DNA from: Rhodococcus sp. 1163
Lineage (GTDB): Bacteria; Actinomycetota; Actinomycetes; Mycobacteriales; Mycobacteriaceae
NCBI RefSeq assembly: GCF_002091985.1
Contig: NZ_MKKX01000038.1
Coordinates: forward strand, 1-64,000
Reading direction: 5' to 3'
DNA: 64,000 bases
The first letter of the stretch is position 1; every line of letters begins with the position of its first letter. The translations under genes and the position numbers were made by a program. The notes under the pieces were generated by a model, which worked only from the letters and a program-made list of their open reading frames with translations, had not been told where the DNA came from and did no database searches. Below, in pieces: positions 19,837 to 32,481 of the stretch.

Positions 19837-20714
19837 GCGAGCACTCGTGGATGCCGTCGAGTCCGTGCGGAGACCGCTGCATTCCGCGCAGCGCGGAGTC
19901 CATCCGGCGGATCGGAGTGGTGGTGCGCGCCGCATCGGCATTGTTCGCCATCGGATTGGTGCCACTGTTGATTCTGATCGGTCTGTTCTGGCCACGTGTC
20001 CGAAGCGGCGCAGCGATAATCGGCGCGAGAGTGTTGTTGGCGGCGGTCGGCATCGGTCTCCGAGTGGAGGATCTTCGATCCGACCGAGAGGCCTCGCGCA
20101 CGCGGAACGGTTCGCTGGTGGTCGCAGGCCATGTCTCCTGGACCGACATCCTGGTGTTGACCGCGATTCGCCCCGCCAGATTCGTCGCTCGGGGAGATCT
20201 GGTCGAGTGGCCCGTCCTCGGACTCCTGGCGCGGTCGATGAAGGTGATTCCCATCGATCGAGGAAGGCTTCGCGCGCTTCCCGGGACAGTCGATCAGGTA
20301 TCGGCCACGCTGCGCGACGGTGGCTCGGTCATCGTTTTTCCCGAGGGGACGACGTGGTGCGGTCTCGCCTACGGATCGTTCCGGCCCGCCATGTTCCAAG
20401 CCGCGATCGATACCGAGACCTGGGTGCAGCCGGTTCGGCTGCGATATGTCGACAGCTTTCGCGATCGGACGACGACGTCGACGTGCTTCGTCGGGGACGA
20501 GACCATCGGTCGGTCGATCGGACGTATTTTTCGGTTGAGGGGCATAGTGGCGGAGGTCGCATTGGTCGCCCCGCAGGCCCCAGGACACGACCGACGCGAC
20601 CTCGCGCGTCGATGTGAGGACTCGGTCAGGGCCGATGACGTGCACGACCGGCGCCTTCATCCAATAAATGAGCGCGTGGACATCGATCCGAAGGCCACGT
20701 TCACGCGCAGGTGA
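19833..20714 (+). CDS. 1-acylglycerol-3-phosphate-type O-acyltransferase, OlsA/Rv3026c-like
   Basis: 293 aa. The PlsC motifs are present: HVSWTD (HX4D, about residue 107) and FPEGTT (about 170), preceded by two hydrophobic N-terminal helices, as in membrane-bound lysophospholipid acyltransferases. Coupled by GTGA overlap to the GNAT gene, it could add the second acyl chain to a lyso-ornithine lipid or make phosphatidic acid. The sequence alone does not separate the two. The C-terminus continues past the PlsC domain with about 80 polar residues. Confidence 0.85.
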   Translation: MSEHSWMPSSPCGDRCIPRSAESIRRIGVVVRAASALFAIGLVPLLILIGLFWPRVRSGAAIIGARVLLAAVGIGLRVEDLRSDREASRTRNGSLVVAGHVSWTDILVLTAIRPARFVARGDLVEWPVLGLLARSMKVIPIDRGRLRALPGTVDQVSATLRDGGSVIVFPEGTTWCGLAYGSFRPAMFQAAIDTETWVQPVRLRYVDSFRDRTTTSTCFVGDETIGRSIGRIFRLRGIVAEVALVAPQAPGHDRRDLARRCEDSVRADDVHDRRLHPINERVDIDPKATFTRR

Positions 20715-20763
20715 CGCACTCCGGTCCCGGTATCGCGTGCAAAGGGCAATGGCGAGGACCCGC

Positions 20764-20769
20764 TATCCT
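20764..20769 (+). promoter_or_regulatory. -10 box (TATCCT) for iscS
   Basis: TATCCT ends 10 nt before the iscS ATG at 20780, giving a leaderless or very short-leader transcript. Confidence 0.4.
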
Positions 20770-20779
20770 GGTAATCGTT

Positions 20780-22018
20780 ATGCCTTCTGCCCGCAGTTCG
20801 GCTGCTATCGACTCGACGAGTCCTCCCGTCTACCTCGATCACGCAGCGACGACACCGATGTCCGCCGCCGCGATCGAGGCGATGACTGCTGCTTTCGCTA
20901 CCGTCGGCAACGCGTCGTCCTTGCATGGCTCGGGCCGTGCGGCCAGACGCCGTGTCGAGGAGTCTCGTGAATCGATCGCTGCAGACCTCGGCGCGCGGCC
21001 TTCGGAAGTGATCTTCACCTCAGGTGGCACCGAGAGCGACAACCTCGCTGTGAAGGGAATCTTCACTGCCCGACGCGACGAAGACTCCCGTCGTACCAGG
21101 ATCATCGCCTCATCCGTGGAGCACCACGCCGTGCTCGACGCGGTGGAGTGGCTCGTTGCGCACGAGGGCGCTCAGGTGACGTGGCTGCCGGTCGACGAGT
21201 CGGGATGCGTGCATCCCGACGTACTTCGCGCCGAACTCGATGTAAGCGCGAGTGAGACGGCGCTGGTCACCGTCATGTGGGCGAACAACGAAGTCGGCAC
21301 CATCATGCCGATCCGAGCTCTCGCACGTGTTGCTCGCGAATTCGATGTGCCGATGCACAGTGACGCCATTCAGGCAGTTCCACATCTGCAGGTCGACTTC
21401 GCTGACAGCGGGCTGTCCGCGCTCAGTATCGCGGCGCATAAATTCGGTGGCCCGCAGGGCGTCGGAGCGTTGCTGCTCGGCCGGACCGTCCCCTGCGTTC
21501 CGCTGTTGCACGGTGGCGGCCACGAACGTGACGTTCGATCGGGCACCCACGACACAGCCTCTATCGTCGCCATGGCTGCAGCGCTGAGGGAGGCCGTCGA
21601 CAATCGTGAGCGGCAGCACGAAGAACTGTCCCGGCTGCGCGATCGCATGATCGCCGGGGTCCGCGCATTCGATCCCGATGTGATCGTCAACGGCGCCGCA
21701 GGCGAAGGTGGCCTGGCAGGTATTGCACATTTCACATTTCCTGGTTGCGAGGGCGATTCGCTGTTGATGCTGCTCGATGCCGCCGGGATCGAATGCTCGA
21801 CGGGGTCTGCGTGCACGGCAGGCGTTGCAAGCGCCAGTCATGTATTGATAGCGATGGGGGCGGACCCGTCGACTGCGCGGGGGTCGTTGCGGTTCTCGTT
21901 GGGAGCCGGGTCTTCCGACAGTGACATCGACGCCCTCCTGGCGGCTTTGCCTCAGGTAATCGAACGTGCCCGCGCTGCGGGACTTGCGAGCGTAGGAGCT
22001 CGGGGAGGACATCGCTGA
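20780..22018 (+). CDS. iscS: Cysteine desulfurase (NifS/IscS family)
   Basis: 412-aa PLP enzyme. It starts with [11 protein letters not shown], has the PLP-lysine segment [14 protein letters not shown] (about residues 220-233) and the active-site cysteine loop [11 protein letters not shown] (about 340). It would supply persulfide sulfur for the tRNA 2-thiolase MnmA encoded directly downstream (1-nt overlap) and for Fe-S cluster assembly. The ATG at 20780 with its -10 box is preferred over the longer open frame. Confidence 0.96.
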   Translation: MPSARSSAAIDSTSPPVYLDHAATTPMSAAAIEAMTAAFATVGNASSLHGSGRAARRRVEESRESIAADLGARPSEVIFTSGGTESDNLAVKGIFTARRDEDSRRTRIIASSVEHHAVLDAVEWLVAHEGAQVTWLPVDESGCVHPDVLRAELDVSASETALVTVMWANNEVGTIMPIRALARVAREFDVPMHSDAIQAVPHLQVDFADSGLSALSIAAHKFGGPQGVGALLLGRTVPCVPLLHGGGHERDVRSGTHDTASIVAMAAALREAVDNRERQHEELSRLRDRMIAGVRAFDPDVIVNGAAGEGGLAGIAHFTFPGCEGDSLLMLLDAAGIECSTGSACTAGVASASHVLIAMGADPSTARGSLRFSLGAGSSDSDIDALLAALPQVIERARAAGLASVGARGGHR

Positions 22019-23109
22019 TGCGTATTTTGGCAGCAATGAGCGGCGGAGTCGATTCGGCGGTGGCGGCGGCTCGGGCCGTCGACGACGGACACGATGTCGT
22101 CGGTGTACATCTGGCATTGTCCAGCGAGCCCGGGACGCTTCGCACGGGCTCACGTGGGTGCTGCTCGAAGGAGGACGCCGGTGATGCACGCCGCGCTGCT
22201 GACGTCCTCGGAATCCCGTTCTACGTCTGGGATTTCGCCGACCGATTCAAAGAAGACGTCATCGACGACTTCATCGAATCCTATGCCGCAGGCGAGACTC
22301 CCAATCCGTGCTTGCGCTGCAACGAGAAGATCAAGTTCTCTGCGCTGGCCGACCGCGCACTGGCACTCGGCTTCGACGCCGTCGCAACCGGTCACTATGC
22401 GCAACTGCACGATGGTGTCCTGCGTCGAGCGGTCGATGCCGACAAAGACCAGTCGTATGTACTTGCCGTTCTCACCGAGAGCCAACTCTCTCGCGCGATG
22501 TTCCCGATCGGCGACACACCGAAATCGGAGATCCGCGCCGAAGCGGCCGAGCGGGGACTCGCTGTCGCCGACAAGCCGGACAGCCACGACATCTGCTTCA
22601 TTCCCTCGGGTGACACCCGAGCATTCCTCGGTGCCACGATCGGAATCAGGCCGGGCAAGGTCGTCGACGCCGACACCGGCGCCGAGCTGGCCGACCACGA
22701 CGGAATACATGGATTCACCATCGGGCAGCGCAAGGGCCTGGGTGTCGAGGGACCTGCAGCAGACGGGAAGCCGCGCTACGTGACGGCGATCGAAGCCGAG
22801 AGTGGCAACGTGATCGTAGGATCGGCGACGCGGCTGGATGTCTGGGGCATCACCGGAGAGCGCGCGGTATGGACGCAGGGAACCGCGCCGATCGGGCCGA
22901 TCGAGTGCGTCGTGCAGGTTCGTGCGCACGGCGGCCTGACCGACGCCGTAGCCGAGGCCACCGCCGACGGAGGCATGGACATTACTCTTCGTGCACCGCT
23001 CACTGGCGTTGCGCGGGGACAGGCTGCCGTTCTGTATCGCCGGGATATGGAGGGAGACATCGTGATCGGGAGCTCCACGATCTCCGGTACTCGTTCCGAG
23101 AACGTGTGA
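22018..23109 (+). CDS. mnmA: tRNA-specific 2-thiouridylase
   Basis: 363 aa. Motifs: MSGGVDSA (PP-loop, residue 5), [10 protein letters not shown] with the nucleophilic Cys, [13 protein letters not shown] and [12 protein letters not shown] around the second catalytic cysteine. It puts the 2-thio group on U34 of Lys, Glu and Gln tRNAs using sulfur from IscS. The start ATG shares its A with the iscS stop, and the stop overlaps the next GTG. Confidence 0.96.
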   Translation: MRILAAMSGGVDSAVAAARAVDDGHDVVGVHLALSSEPGTLRTGSRGCCSKEDAGDARRAADVLGIPFYVWDFADRFKEDVIDDFIESYAAGETPNPCLRCNEKIKFSALADRALALGFDAVATGHYAQLHDGVLRRAVDADKDQSYVLAVLTESQLSRAMFPIGDTPKSEIRAEAAERGLAVADKPDSHDICFIPSGDTRAFLGATIGIRPGKVVDADTGAELADHDGIHGFTIGQRKGLGVEGPAADGKPRYVTAIEAESGNVIVGSATRLDVWGITGERAVWTQGTAPIGPIECVVQVRAHGGLTDAVAEATADGGMDITLRAPLTGVARGQAAVLYRRDMEGDIVIGSSTISGTRSENV

Positions 23110-24125
23110 CCGCGGGCGTTTTCAGCTCCCTCTCGACCGGTATCGGATCGTGGCCCGGTGTCGACGTTCGTGAAGCCTGCGTCGTCGTGCTCGGGGAGCT
23201 ACCGGTTCTGCCTCATCTCGTAGAACTCCCAGCCCGCGGCATCGGAGCCGACATGATCGGTCGTACCGGTGCCATCATGGCGGACATCGAACTGGATGTC
23301 CGAACTTCGGGTTACCGTGTCGCTCAGCGTAAGTCGCTCACCGGACGGCGTGCTGCGGACCTACTGCGCGAGGATCTCGATGTTCTCGAAGAGCTTTGGG
23401 AGACGGGTGGTTTCGCGTCCTCGGACCGCCGGTTGAAAATTCAGGTCGCCGGCCCGTTCACCATGGCTGCGCAGGTGGAGCTTCGGTCGGCCCATCGCGT
23501 GCTGACCGACCGTGGTGCGGTGCGCGACTTCGCTGGATCGCTGGCAGAGGGGATCCGGCAACACTGTGCGGAGATATCCTCGCGCCTCGGCGTCGAGGTG
23601 GTCGTCCAACTCGACGAGCCGAGTCTTCCTGCGGTGCTGGAAGGTTCACTGAGTGGGGTGACGATGCTGGATTCGGTGCGCGCTATGCCGGAGCCCGACG
23701 CGCTGGATCTGCTCGACACCGTCATAGCTGGTATCGGCCTCCCGGTTGCCGTCCATTGTTGCGCTCCTGCCGCTCCGCTCGAGTTGATTCGTCGGAGTGC
23801 TGCGCAGGCCGCGGCAGTCGACGTCTCCTTGCTGCGATCACGCGATCTCGATTCTGTGGGTGAGTTCCTGCAGGCCGGAAAAACGTTGATGTTGGGGTTG
23901 GTGCCCGCTGTCGCCCCGGATCGGACACCGAAATGGCGTGAGGTGGCGACACCTGCGGTGACGCTCGTCGACCGGCTCGGGTTTCCGCGGTCCGTGCTCG
24001 CGACGCAGATGTCGGTAGTACCTGCGTGCGGACTTGCGGAGGCGACGCCCGAGTGGGCTCGCACTGCGCTGGCTCTGGCGAAGGACGTCGCAGACGCCTT
24101 TCAGGATGCGCCCGACTCCCTGTAG
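23106..24125 (+). CDS. MetE C-terminal-like / UROD-superfamily protein (Rv3015c-like)
   Basis: 339 aa. The fold resembles the catalytic half of cobalamin-independent methionine synthase: [13 protein letters not shown] (about residue 170), AVHCCAP (His and Cys as possible zinc ligands, about 217) and [15 protein letters not shown] (third ligand Cys, about 302). It is half the length of MetE and lacks the N-terminal substrate-docking domain, so it is unlikely to be a normal methionine synthase. The function is unknown. It is coupled to mnmA by GTGA overlap. Confidence 0.8.
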   Translation: MTAGVFSSLSTGIGSWPGVDVREACVVVLGELPVLPHLVELPARGIGADMIGRTGAIMADIELDVRTSGYRVAQRKSLTGRRAADLLREDLDVLEELWETGGFASSDRRLKIQVAGPFTMAAQVELRSAHRVLTDRGAVRDFAGSLAEGIRQHCAEISSRLGVEVVVQLDEPSLPAVLEGSLSGVTMLDSVRAMPEPDALDLLDTVIAGIGLPVAVHCCAPAAPLELIRRSAAQAAAVDVSLLRSRDLDSVGEFLQAGKTLMLGLVPAVAPDRTPKWREVATPAVTLVDRLGFPRSVLATQMSVVPACGLAEATPEWARTALALAKDVADAFQDAPDSL

Positions 24126-24170
24126 CGCTTTCGGTGCGCCGACGTCGTCAACGGTGTCGGTCGGGTCCGT

Positions 24171-26327
<2,157 letters not shown>

Positions 26328-26337
26328 GACGGACGAT

Positions 26338-26988
26338 CTAGTTCAGAACAGTGGCGACGATGCCGGCCAAATATCCGAGGCGGGCTACTTCCGACGGCCT
26401 GAACTCTGGACCGCCGGGGCGTCCGAGCATCAATACTGTTCCGGTCGAGCCCAGCGGCGCGGCAGCCAGTGTCGTGTCCATGTCTCGCCACACCTTGGGG
26501 ACCCAATCGGCATCGCCGTCGAGGCTTGCCGGACGTGTGAGCGGCATCCAGGGCATCTCGGTGGCGTGGGTTTCGGGGGCGCCCGAGCTGCCGACGACTC
26601 GAAACGATCCGTGTTTGTTCGTCGCCACCACGACGCTCCACCCGACGCGCAATACTCGTGGTGCGCCGTCGACGAGTACCTGAAGTCGATCGTCGGACGC
26701 CGCTGCGACGCGGTCGATGAGTTCCAGTTCACGGTGGGTGTCCAGCACTCCGGTGTACGGCCTGATGGAGTCGACTCGGACATCGGTCACATTCTCCGAA
26801 GCAGTGATCAACGTGTCCGGCAGAGATCCGGGCGCCACCTCCACGACGAGGTCGTCCACCGCGTAGCCGTCGCCCCGTTCGATCACGTCGAGGGACAGGA
26901 TGTCCGCGCCGACGGAACCCAACGCGACTGCGAGTGCACCGAGACTGCCTGGTCGATCGGGCAGTTGGACGCGGAGCAGGTACGACAT
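26338..26988 (-). CDS. ACT-domain amino-acid-binding protein (Rv3013-like)
   Basis: 216 aa. An ACT-type fold opens the protein (YLLRVQLPDRPGSLGALAVALG, then ADILSLDVIERG). A second region, DDRLQVLVDGAPRVLRVGWSVVVA, may be a degenerate sensor domain. There is no catalytic motif. It is convergent with ligA with only 10 bp between stops, as in M. tuberculosis. A sensory or regulatory role is inferred from the ACT fold. Confidence 0.85.
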   Translation of the reverse strand: MSYLLRVQLPDRPGSLGALAVALGSVGADILSLDVIERGDGYAVDDLVVEVAPGSLPDTLITASENVTDVRVDSIRPYTGVLDTHRELELIDRVAAASDDRLQVLVDGAPRVLRVGWSVVVATNKHGSFRVVGSSGAPETHATEMPWMPLTRPASLDGDADWVPKVWRDMDTTLAAAPLGSTGTVLMLGRPGGPEFRPSEVARLGYLAGIVATVLN

Positions 26989-27273
26989 GTCGCAGCCTTT
27001 CGGTGGCGTGTGGCGGAAGAGTTCGGTGCCGTCAGCTATCGGAACTTAACCGACCCGATGCGCCGCATCTGTACAGCGCCGCGCGCAATCCTCGCACTGT
27101 CTTGGATCTGAGGTCGAACTGCAGCCCCGCACGTAACCGGGGCGACATATACCGCGGTGTCGACCGAGGAGAGTGAACGCTGAATGCGACGACTGGATGG
27201 TCAGCTACTACGCTTGCACACGGTCGCGTACCTGTGCGGCTTGCTCTCGACTTGTGTGAAAGGGGTCTACGCG

Positions 27274-27573
27274 GTGCCTGATATCTCCCGCGACGAGGTG
27301 GCTCACCTCGCCCGGCTGTCCCGGCTGGCTCTCAGCGAAGCCGAATTGGACGAGTTCGCCGGCCAGCTGGATTCGATTCTTCACTACGTGAAGACGGTCG
27401 CGGAGGTTGCGGCGGACGACGTCCCACCGACGGCCAATCCCAGTGCTATCACCAACGTGACGCGACCGGACGTGATCGTGCCGGGTCTTACCCCCGAGCA
27501 AGCGTTGTCGAGTGCGCCCAACGCAGAGGGGAATCGGTTCGCCGTCCCGCAGATTCTGGGAGAGAACGAATGA
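27274..27573 (+). CDS. gatC: Asp-tRNA(Asn)/Glu-tRNA(Gln) amidotransferase subunit C
   Basis: 99 aa, the normal GatC length: [20 protein letters not shown] at the start and NRFAVPQIL at the end, the segment that wraps between GatA and GatB. The GTG at 27274 has AAAGGGG 8 nt upstream; a longer in-frame start at 27184 is not supported by the family. The stop overlaps gatA (ATGA). Confidence 0.95.
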   Translation: MPDISRDEVAHLARLSRLALSEAELDEFAGQLDSILHYVKTVAEVAADDVPPTANPSAITNVTRPDVIVPGLTPEQALSSAPNAEGNRFAVPQILGENE

Positions 27574-29042
27574 CCGATCTGACTGCTCTCGACGCCTCCG
27601 AACTGGCGTCGCGTATTCACTCTCGTGAAGTCTCGGCAGTGGAGGTGACGCAGGCTCACCTGGACCGTATCGACAAGGTCGACGGCGAGTTCCACGCATT
27701 CCTTCATGTCGCCGGAGCCGGTGCCTTGGTGTCCGCCAAAGAGGTCGATGCTTCGCTCGCTGCCGGGGATGCGCCCGCATCCGCGCTCGCCGGGGTGCCG
27801 CTTGCGCTCAAGGACGTCTTCACCACGACCGATATGCCGACGACGGCTGCGTCGAAAATTCTCGAGGGATGGATCTCTCCCTACGATTCGACGGTCACCT
27901 CCAAGCTTCGGGCCGCGGGTATCCCATTGTTGGGCAAGACCAACATGGACGAATTCGCGATGGGCTCGTCCACCGAGAACTCGGCCTACGGACCGACCAA
28001 GAACCCGTGGGACACCACACGCATCCCGGGTGGCTCCGGAGGCGGAAGTGCGGCAGCGCTGGCCTCGTACCAAGCCCCGCTCGCCATCGGCACGGACACC
28101 GGCGGTTCGATTCGTCAGCCCGCTGCCCTTACCGGCACGGTCGGCACCAAGCCGACGTACGGCACGGTGTCTCGCTACGGGCTCATCGCCTGCGCGTCCT
28201 CGCTCGATCAGGGCGGCCCCTGCGGGCGCACAGTTCTGGACACCGCATTGCTGCACGAGGTCATCGCTGGGCACGACCCACGCGATTCCACCTCGGTCGA
28301 CACCGTTGTGCCGTCGGTCGTTGCGGCAGCACGCGAAGGTGCCCGAGGGGACCTTTCCGGTGTTCGTGTCGGCGTCGTGAAGGAATTGCACTCCGACAGT
28401 TATCAATCCGGTGTCATCTCCTCCTTCGATGCCGCCGTGGCGACTTTGACCGGTCTCGGTGCCGAGGTGGTCGAGGTGTCGTGCCCCAGTTTCGTGCATG
28501 CCCTCGCCGCGTACTACCTGATTCTGCCTTCCGAGGTGTCCTCGAACCTTGCCCGTTTCGACGGTATGCGATATGGCGCCCGCGCTGGTGACGACGGAAG
28601 TAACAGCGCCGATCAGGTCATGGCCATCACGCGCGCCGAAGGATTCGGCGCAGAAGTCAAGCGTCGCATCATGATCGGTACCTACGCGTTGTCCGCCGGG
28701 TACTACGACGAGTACTACGGTCAGGCACTCAAGGTCCGCACTCTCATCGCGCGGGACTTCGACGCCGCTTACGAGAAGGTGGACGTGCTGCTGTCGCCGA
28801 CGACACCGACGACAGCGTTCCCGTTGGGGGACAAGGTGAACGATCCGATCGCGATGTACCTCAACGACCTGTGCACGTTGCCGACCAACCTTGCCGGCCA
28901 CTGCGCAATGTCCGTGCCTTCGGGTCTGGCGGCCGAGGACGGGTTGCCTGTCGGCTTGCAGATCATGGCACCGGCATTCGCCGACGATCGCCTCTACCGG
29001 ATCGGTGCGGCATACGAGATTGCTCGCGGCCCACTGAAGTAA
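27570..29042 (+). CDS. gatA: Asp-tRNA(Asn)/Glu-tRNA(Gln) amidotransferase subunit A
   Basis: 490 aa, amidase-signature family. The catalytic Lys lies in LALKDVFTT (about residue 80), the cis-Ser in [12 protein letters not shown] (about 155) and the nucleophilic Ser in [12 protein letters not shown] (about 178). It releases ammonia from glutamine for transamidation of misacylated tRNAs with GatB and GatC. gatB is separated by about 6.6 kb here because a lipase and two-component block and pfkA lie between. Confidence 0.97.
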   Translation: MTDLTALDASELASRIHSREVSAVEVTQAHLDRIDKVDGEFHAFLHVAGAGALVSAKEVDASLAAGDAPASALAGVPLALKDVFTTTDMPTTAASKILEGWISPYDSTVTSKLRAAGIPLLGKTNMDEFAMGSSTENSAYGPTKNPWDTTRIPGGSGGGSAAALASYQAPLAIGTDTGGSIRQPAALTGTVGTKPTYGTVSRYGLIACASSLDQGGPCGRTVLDTALLHEVIAGHDPRDSTSVDTVVPSVVAAAREGARGDLSGVRVGVVKELHSDSYQSGVISSFDAAVATLTGLGAEVVEVSCPSFVHALAAYYLILPSEVSSNLARFDGMRYGARAGDDGSNSADQVMAITRAEGFGAEVKRRIMIGTYALSAGYYDEYYGQALKVRTLIARDFDAAYEKVDVLLSPTTPTTAFPLGDKVNDPIAMYLNDLCTLPTNLAGHCAMSVPSGLAAEDGLPVGLQIMAPAFADDRLYRIGAAYEIARGPLK

Positions 29043-29049
29043 CGCGATC

Positions 29050-30255
29050 ATGAGGTCGTGGCCGCGTGGTTTCGCACATAACGTGGTTCATCTACGTATC
29101 GAGGGTCAGTTCGTCTCGATAGCGACGGTCGCGGCGATAGCGGCCGTGATGATGGTGGCGGTCGTGCTGTGGGTTCGCCTCGGTCGCGGAGGGGGCGGTT
29201 TCGTTCGCACCGGAGATACCGCGATCGGTGCGGCCGGACTCGCTGCTGCAGTCCTCGTCGTCCTGGCTACTGCAGCTCAATTGAACGTGCACACCTTCGA
29301 GTACCCCACACTGGCGGCGGCGCTGGGCCATCCACCGGTAGTCGCGGCTGAGTTATCCGCGCTGGAGAAGCCGGCATCCTCGGTGGTCGAGAGCCGACCA
29401 CTCGAGGATGCGTGGCAACAGTCCATTACTTGGCGAGGGTCCGACGCCCTGCCCGATCACGGCAATGTCATCGAAGCGGATATTCCCGGCACCGCATCGG
29501 GTTTCTCCGCACGCCCAGCGTCGATCTACTTCCCTCCCGCTTACTTGTCGGACCCCCGCGCCGATCTGCCGGTCCTGGTACTGCTGACCGGCCAGCCGGG
29601 ACACGTAGTGGACTGGCTGGCCGGCGGCCACCTCGCGCGCACGATGGATACGTTTGCCGCCGCCCACAACGGACTCGCCCCGGTCGTGGTGGTGGCGGAC
29701 GCTCTCGGTGACACCGAGGCCAACCCCATGTGCATGGATTCCGATCTCGGGAACGCGTTCACGTACCTGTCCGTCGACCTGCCGACGTGGGTGCGTGGAC
29801 ATCTTCAGGTGGCATCCGATCCGCGGGATTGGGCGATAGGCGGTTACTCCTACGGTGGAACCTGCGCGTTGCAGACTGCGGTCCTCGCACCGGCCGTGTA
29901 TCCGACGTTTCTCGACATCTCGGGTGAGGACGAACCGCGGCGAGGGACGCGAGAGGAGTCGATCGCGGCCGCTTTCGGCGACAACAGTGAGGAATCGGTG
30001 CGCCGCTTCGATTCCGTGGCGCCGCTGACGGTTCTCGACGAGCGTTGTTTCGGCTCCAGCGCCGGGGCATTCGTGGTGGGGACCGACGATACCGAGTTTC
30101 GACCGCAGACCGAACGTGCCTTCGCCGCCGCGAAGGTAGCCGGAGTCGACGCGCATCTTCGCGAGCTTCCCGGTGGGCACTCGATGTATGTGTGGGCACC
30201 AGCTTTGGAAGCGGAAATGGACTGGCTCGCAGCACGTATGGGGCTGACCTCTTAG
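29050..30255 (+). CDS. Membrane-anchored esterase/mycolyltransferase-like alpha/beta hydrolase
   Basis: 401 aa. Two hydrophobic helices occupy about residues 22-75, then an extracytoplasmic esterase-D-type alpha/beta-hydrolase domain. The nucleophile elbow is GGYSYGGT (G-x-S-x-G, about residue 260) and the catalytic His is in PGGHSMYVW (about 378). The domain resembles the PF00756 family that includes antigen 85, but the tail is different and the substrate is unknown. It starts 7 nt after gatA and is absent from this position in M. tuberculosis. It converges with the Abhydrolase_9 gene (4-bp overlap). Confidence 0.82.
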   Translation: MRSWPRGFAHNVVHLRIEGQFVSIATVAAIAAVMMVAVVLWVRLGRGGGGFVRTGDTAIGAAGLAAAVLVVLATAAQLNVHTFEYPTLAAALGHPPVVAAELSALEKPASSVVESRPLEDAWQQSITWRGSDALPDHGNVIEADIPGTASGFSARPASIYFPPAYLSDPRADLPVLVLLTGQPGHVVDWLAGGHLARTMDTFAAAHNGLAPVVVVADALGDTEANPMCMDSDLGNAFTYLSVDLPTWVRGHLQVASDPRDWAIGGYSYGGTCALQTAVLAPAVYPTFLDISGEDEPRRGTREESIAAAFGDNSEESVRRFDSVAPLTVLDERCFGSSAGAFVVGTDDTEFRPQTERAFAAAKVAGVDAHLRELPGGHSMYVWAPALEAEMDWLAARMGLTS

Positions 30256-31649
30256 CATCCGGGCATCGAGGTTCCCTGGTCGGTGCCGTATCGGTGGCCG
30301 TGCCCAGCAGGGACGCCGAGTGCGGAGAACAGGTCCACTGTCGTCTGGACGAAGCTGACGACCGGTATCCATCGCGGTATCGGCGCGTCGCGACGGGCGA
30401 AGCTCAGATCTGGTTTCGATCCGACGAGTTCGGTGGACCACCAGACGACTGGGTCCGATGCGTTCGCCAACATCACCGCGTTTCCGGGGGCAACCTCGTG
30501 CGCAGGTGGGCCTGCCCACAGCGCTCCACACAGTGTCGTCGGCACAGTAGTTCTCCGGAGTACGGCTGCGGCCGAACTGCCTCCGATGGCCCCGAGACTT
30601 TGGCCGTAGAGATAGAGGTTCGGCCGCGCCTCGAGCGGTACCTCGCTTACACGGCGCGATATCGCCTCGAGCAATGCCGTCGCTGACGCCTCGGCCAGCG
30701 GTTGTGCGAAAAGGAAAGTGGCCCAACTGGGTTCATATGAATACTGGGCCGCAACGGTGGCGACATCACCGTCGAACCGTGTTTCTAGTCCGGTGACGGC
30801 ATTCTCGTCGATCCACCCGGAACCGGTCGGTACAGCGACGACGATGTGCGAGCGGTCGAATCCACCTGCGCGGTCGAGCTCGCGTACTGCCAACTCGGCG
30901 CGTGCCTCGACGTCGGTGGACGCTTGGACTCCGATGTAGGCGCGTACGGTCGAAATATCAGTACCGCCCGCGGCGAAAATGCGGCCTTCACGGCCCAGAT
31001 CGTTCCAGGTGATAAGCGATGCAGCACTGCCGGACCGAGAACGCGAATTCGGAATCGGCAGGGAAATGTCGACGAGCGAATTCGCTACAGCGGACCGTTC
31101 GGCAAGGCTGGAGAAGGCCATCGGTACCGCGATGAAGTAGGAGCCGATCAGGAGGACTGTCAGCATGACAATCGCCTTCACTCGTCCAAGGCGTAGATAT
31201 CCGCGAGTGGTCGCGAGAAAGAGCACGATCAGAATCGCCGAGACGGAGACCGAACCGCACAGTACTTCGACCCAATGCAACCGGCTTGCTGCAGGCATGC
31301 CCATGGACGAGCGCAGGGAGCTCTGCCACCTCGCTGCGGCAACTCCTGCGAGAGCTACCGAGACAACACTTGCCGCAGCCGCCACACGTCGGGCTCCGCA
31401 CTGCGGGGCGACCGGCACGAGTCGGCGGAGAAGTCGGTGGAGTCCAGCCGACAGTCCGAGGCCGAGGGCCGCCATGACTCCAGTGACCAGTGCTTGTGTC
31501 AGCGAAGACCTGGGCAGAAGTCCCGGGGCAAGCGATGCTGCAACCATGCCTCCGACGATCAGCGATGTCGCGACGCGAGGAACAGCGAGTCGGGGCTCGG
31601 GAGCAGTCCGAAGTGCAGCAGTGGGGCGCAGGCGGACGGACGTGGTCAT
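30252..31649 (-). CDS. Alpha/beta-hydrolase family membrane protein (Abhydrolase_9 type)
   Basis: 465 aa. The first 190 residues form four or five hydrophobic helices (Abhydrolase_9 N-terminal type). The rest is the hydrolase domain with LYGQSLGAIGG (nucleophile Ser, about residue 352), a WAGPP motif and NASDPVVWW. The C-terminal HGHRYG may carry the catalytic His. It is predicted to be a membrane lipase/esterase; the substrate is unknown. The ATG at 31649 overlaps the stop of the phospholipase-like gene (ATGA), so the two are cotranslated. Confidence 0.82.
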   Translation of the reverse strand: MTTSVRLRPTAALRTAPEPRLAVPRVATSLIVGGMVAASLAPGLLPRSSLTQALVTGVMAALGLGLSAGLHRLLRRLVPVAPQCGARRVAAAASVVSVALAGVAAARWQSSLRSSMGMPAASRLHWVEVLCGSVSVSAILIVLFLATTRGYLRLGRVKAIVMLTVLLIGSYFIAVPMAFSSLAERSAVANSLVDISLPIPNSRSRSGSAASLITWNDLGREGRIFAAGGTDISTVRAYIGVQASTDVEARAELAVRELDRAGGFDRSHIVVAVPTGSGWIDENAVTGLETRFDGDVATVAAQYSYEPSWATFLFAQPLAEASATALLEAISRRVSEVPLEARPNLYLYGQSLGAIGGSSAAAVLRRTTVPTTLCGALWAGPPAHEVAPGNAVMLANASDPVVWWSTELVGSKPDLSFARRDAPIPRWIPVVSFVQTTVDLFSALGVPAGHGHRYGTDQGTSMPGC

Positions 31650-32326
31650 GATGACACTGCCTGGCGGGCGCGACGAGAAGGACAGGGCGACAAGGCGCCC
31701 AGCGTCGCGGCCGACAGTGCGGTAACGACAGCGCCGGCAAGCAGGAACGGTAGTGCAGGTTCCGGAATGGGTGTCCCGTCGTGCTGACGCCATGAGTTCA
31801 AACGAACCGAGGATGCGGCAACCTCGGCCATGCCGTCGCACACTGCCCGAGAAAGAACTTCGGTCCGCTGCGCACACGCGGCGTGCATATCTGCTGCAAG
31901 CTTCGAATCGAGGCTTCGTCGGGCAGAGGAGGGAAGCCTGTTGCCGTGAATCGCGCCGTGGCGTAGCAGATCGTAGCCGAGATCATGTGCTGCGCAGGCA
32001 GATTCGAACTCATCGGGCAGCGGTATCGGCGACGAGCAGCTCCCACCGGGATTCACCAGCAAGTCATGTTCGATGGTAGGGGAGTAACCGAAGTCGCCGA
32101 CGAAGGCGGGCGGCACTTTCGATGCCGCGTCGGCTGCGTCGTGCATGGTCAGTGCCTCGATAGCAATCGTGGTTTCGGTACGCACCGTCGATCCGGATGA
32201 AGCGTCGGCACTCGCCTTTGGTACCGAGAACGCCACGTTCGCAGCCAGTGCTGCGCACACCGCCGCCACCGTGACCAGGTGGTTCGTTCGTCTTGTTTCG
32301 CTGGGCGTCCCGGCCGTTTGCTTCAT
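31646..32326 (-). CDS. Secreted phospholipase A2-like protein with C-terminal membrane anchor
   Basis: 226 aa. The N-terminal signal/TM segment ends ASA (about residue 38). The prokaryotic PLA2 motif CAAHDLGYDLLR (about 110-121) supplies the catalytic His-Asp pair, and flanking cysteines could form disulphides. A second hydrophobic helix (about 195-213) near the C-terminus suggests anchoring, which is unusual for secreted PLA2. The ATG at 32326 has TAGCGT 7 nt upstream. It forms an operon with the following hydrolase. Confidence 0.75.
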   Translation of the reverse strand: MKQTAGTPSETRRTNHLVTVAAVCAALAANVAFSVPKASADASSGSTVRTETTIAIEALTMHDAADAASKVPPAFVGDFGYSPTIEHDLLVNPGGSCSSPIPLPDEFESACAAHDLGYDLLRHGAIHGNRLPSSARRSLDSKLAADMHAACAQRTEVLSRAVCDGMAEVAASSVRLNSWRQHDGTPIPEPALPFLLAGAVVTALSAATLGALSPCPSRRARQAVSS

Positions 32327-32333
32327 AGTCAGA

Positions 32334-32339
32334 ACGCTA
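32334..32339 (-). promoter_or_regulatory. -10 box (TAGCGT) for the PLA2-like operon
   Basis: On the minus strand TAGCGT ends 7 nt before the ATG at 32326, a leaderless arrangement. It faces the promoter of the divergent two-component system. Confidence 0.45.
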
Positions 32340-32481
32340 TGAACGGGTTGCGCCAGGCGTCCTCGCCCTGCGGTGCTGGTTCTGCCCGACACCGACACCT
32401 GAACGTCGACGCTGCGCTGATACCTAGGGGTTGGTGCTCTCTCACTCCTCAGTACGATGACTTTTCGGGTCAGGGTTCCTA

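Noticed and set aside
27384-29051. A 555-codon minus-strand frame antisense to gatA
   Set aside because: Antisense shadow of the conserved amidase-family gatA; no recognisable domain.
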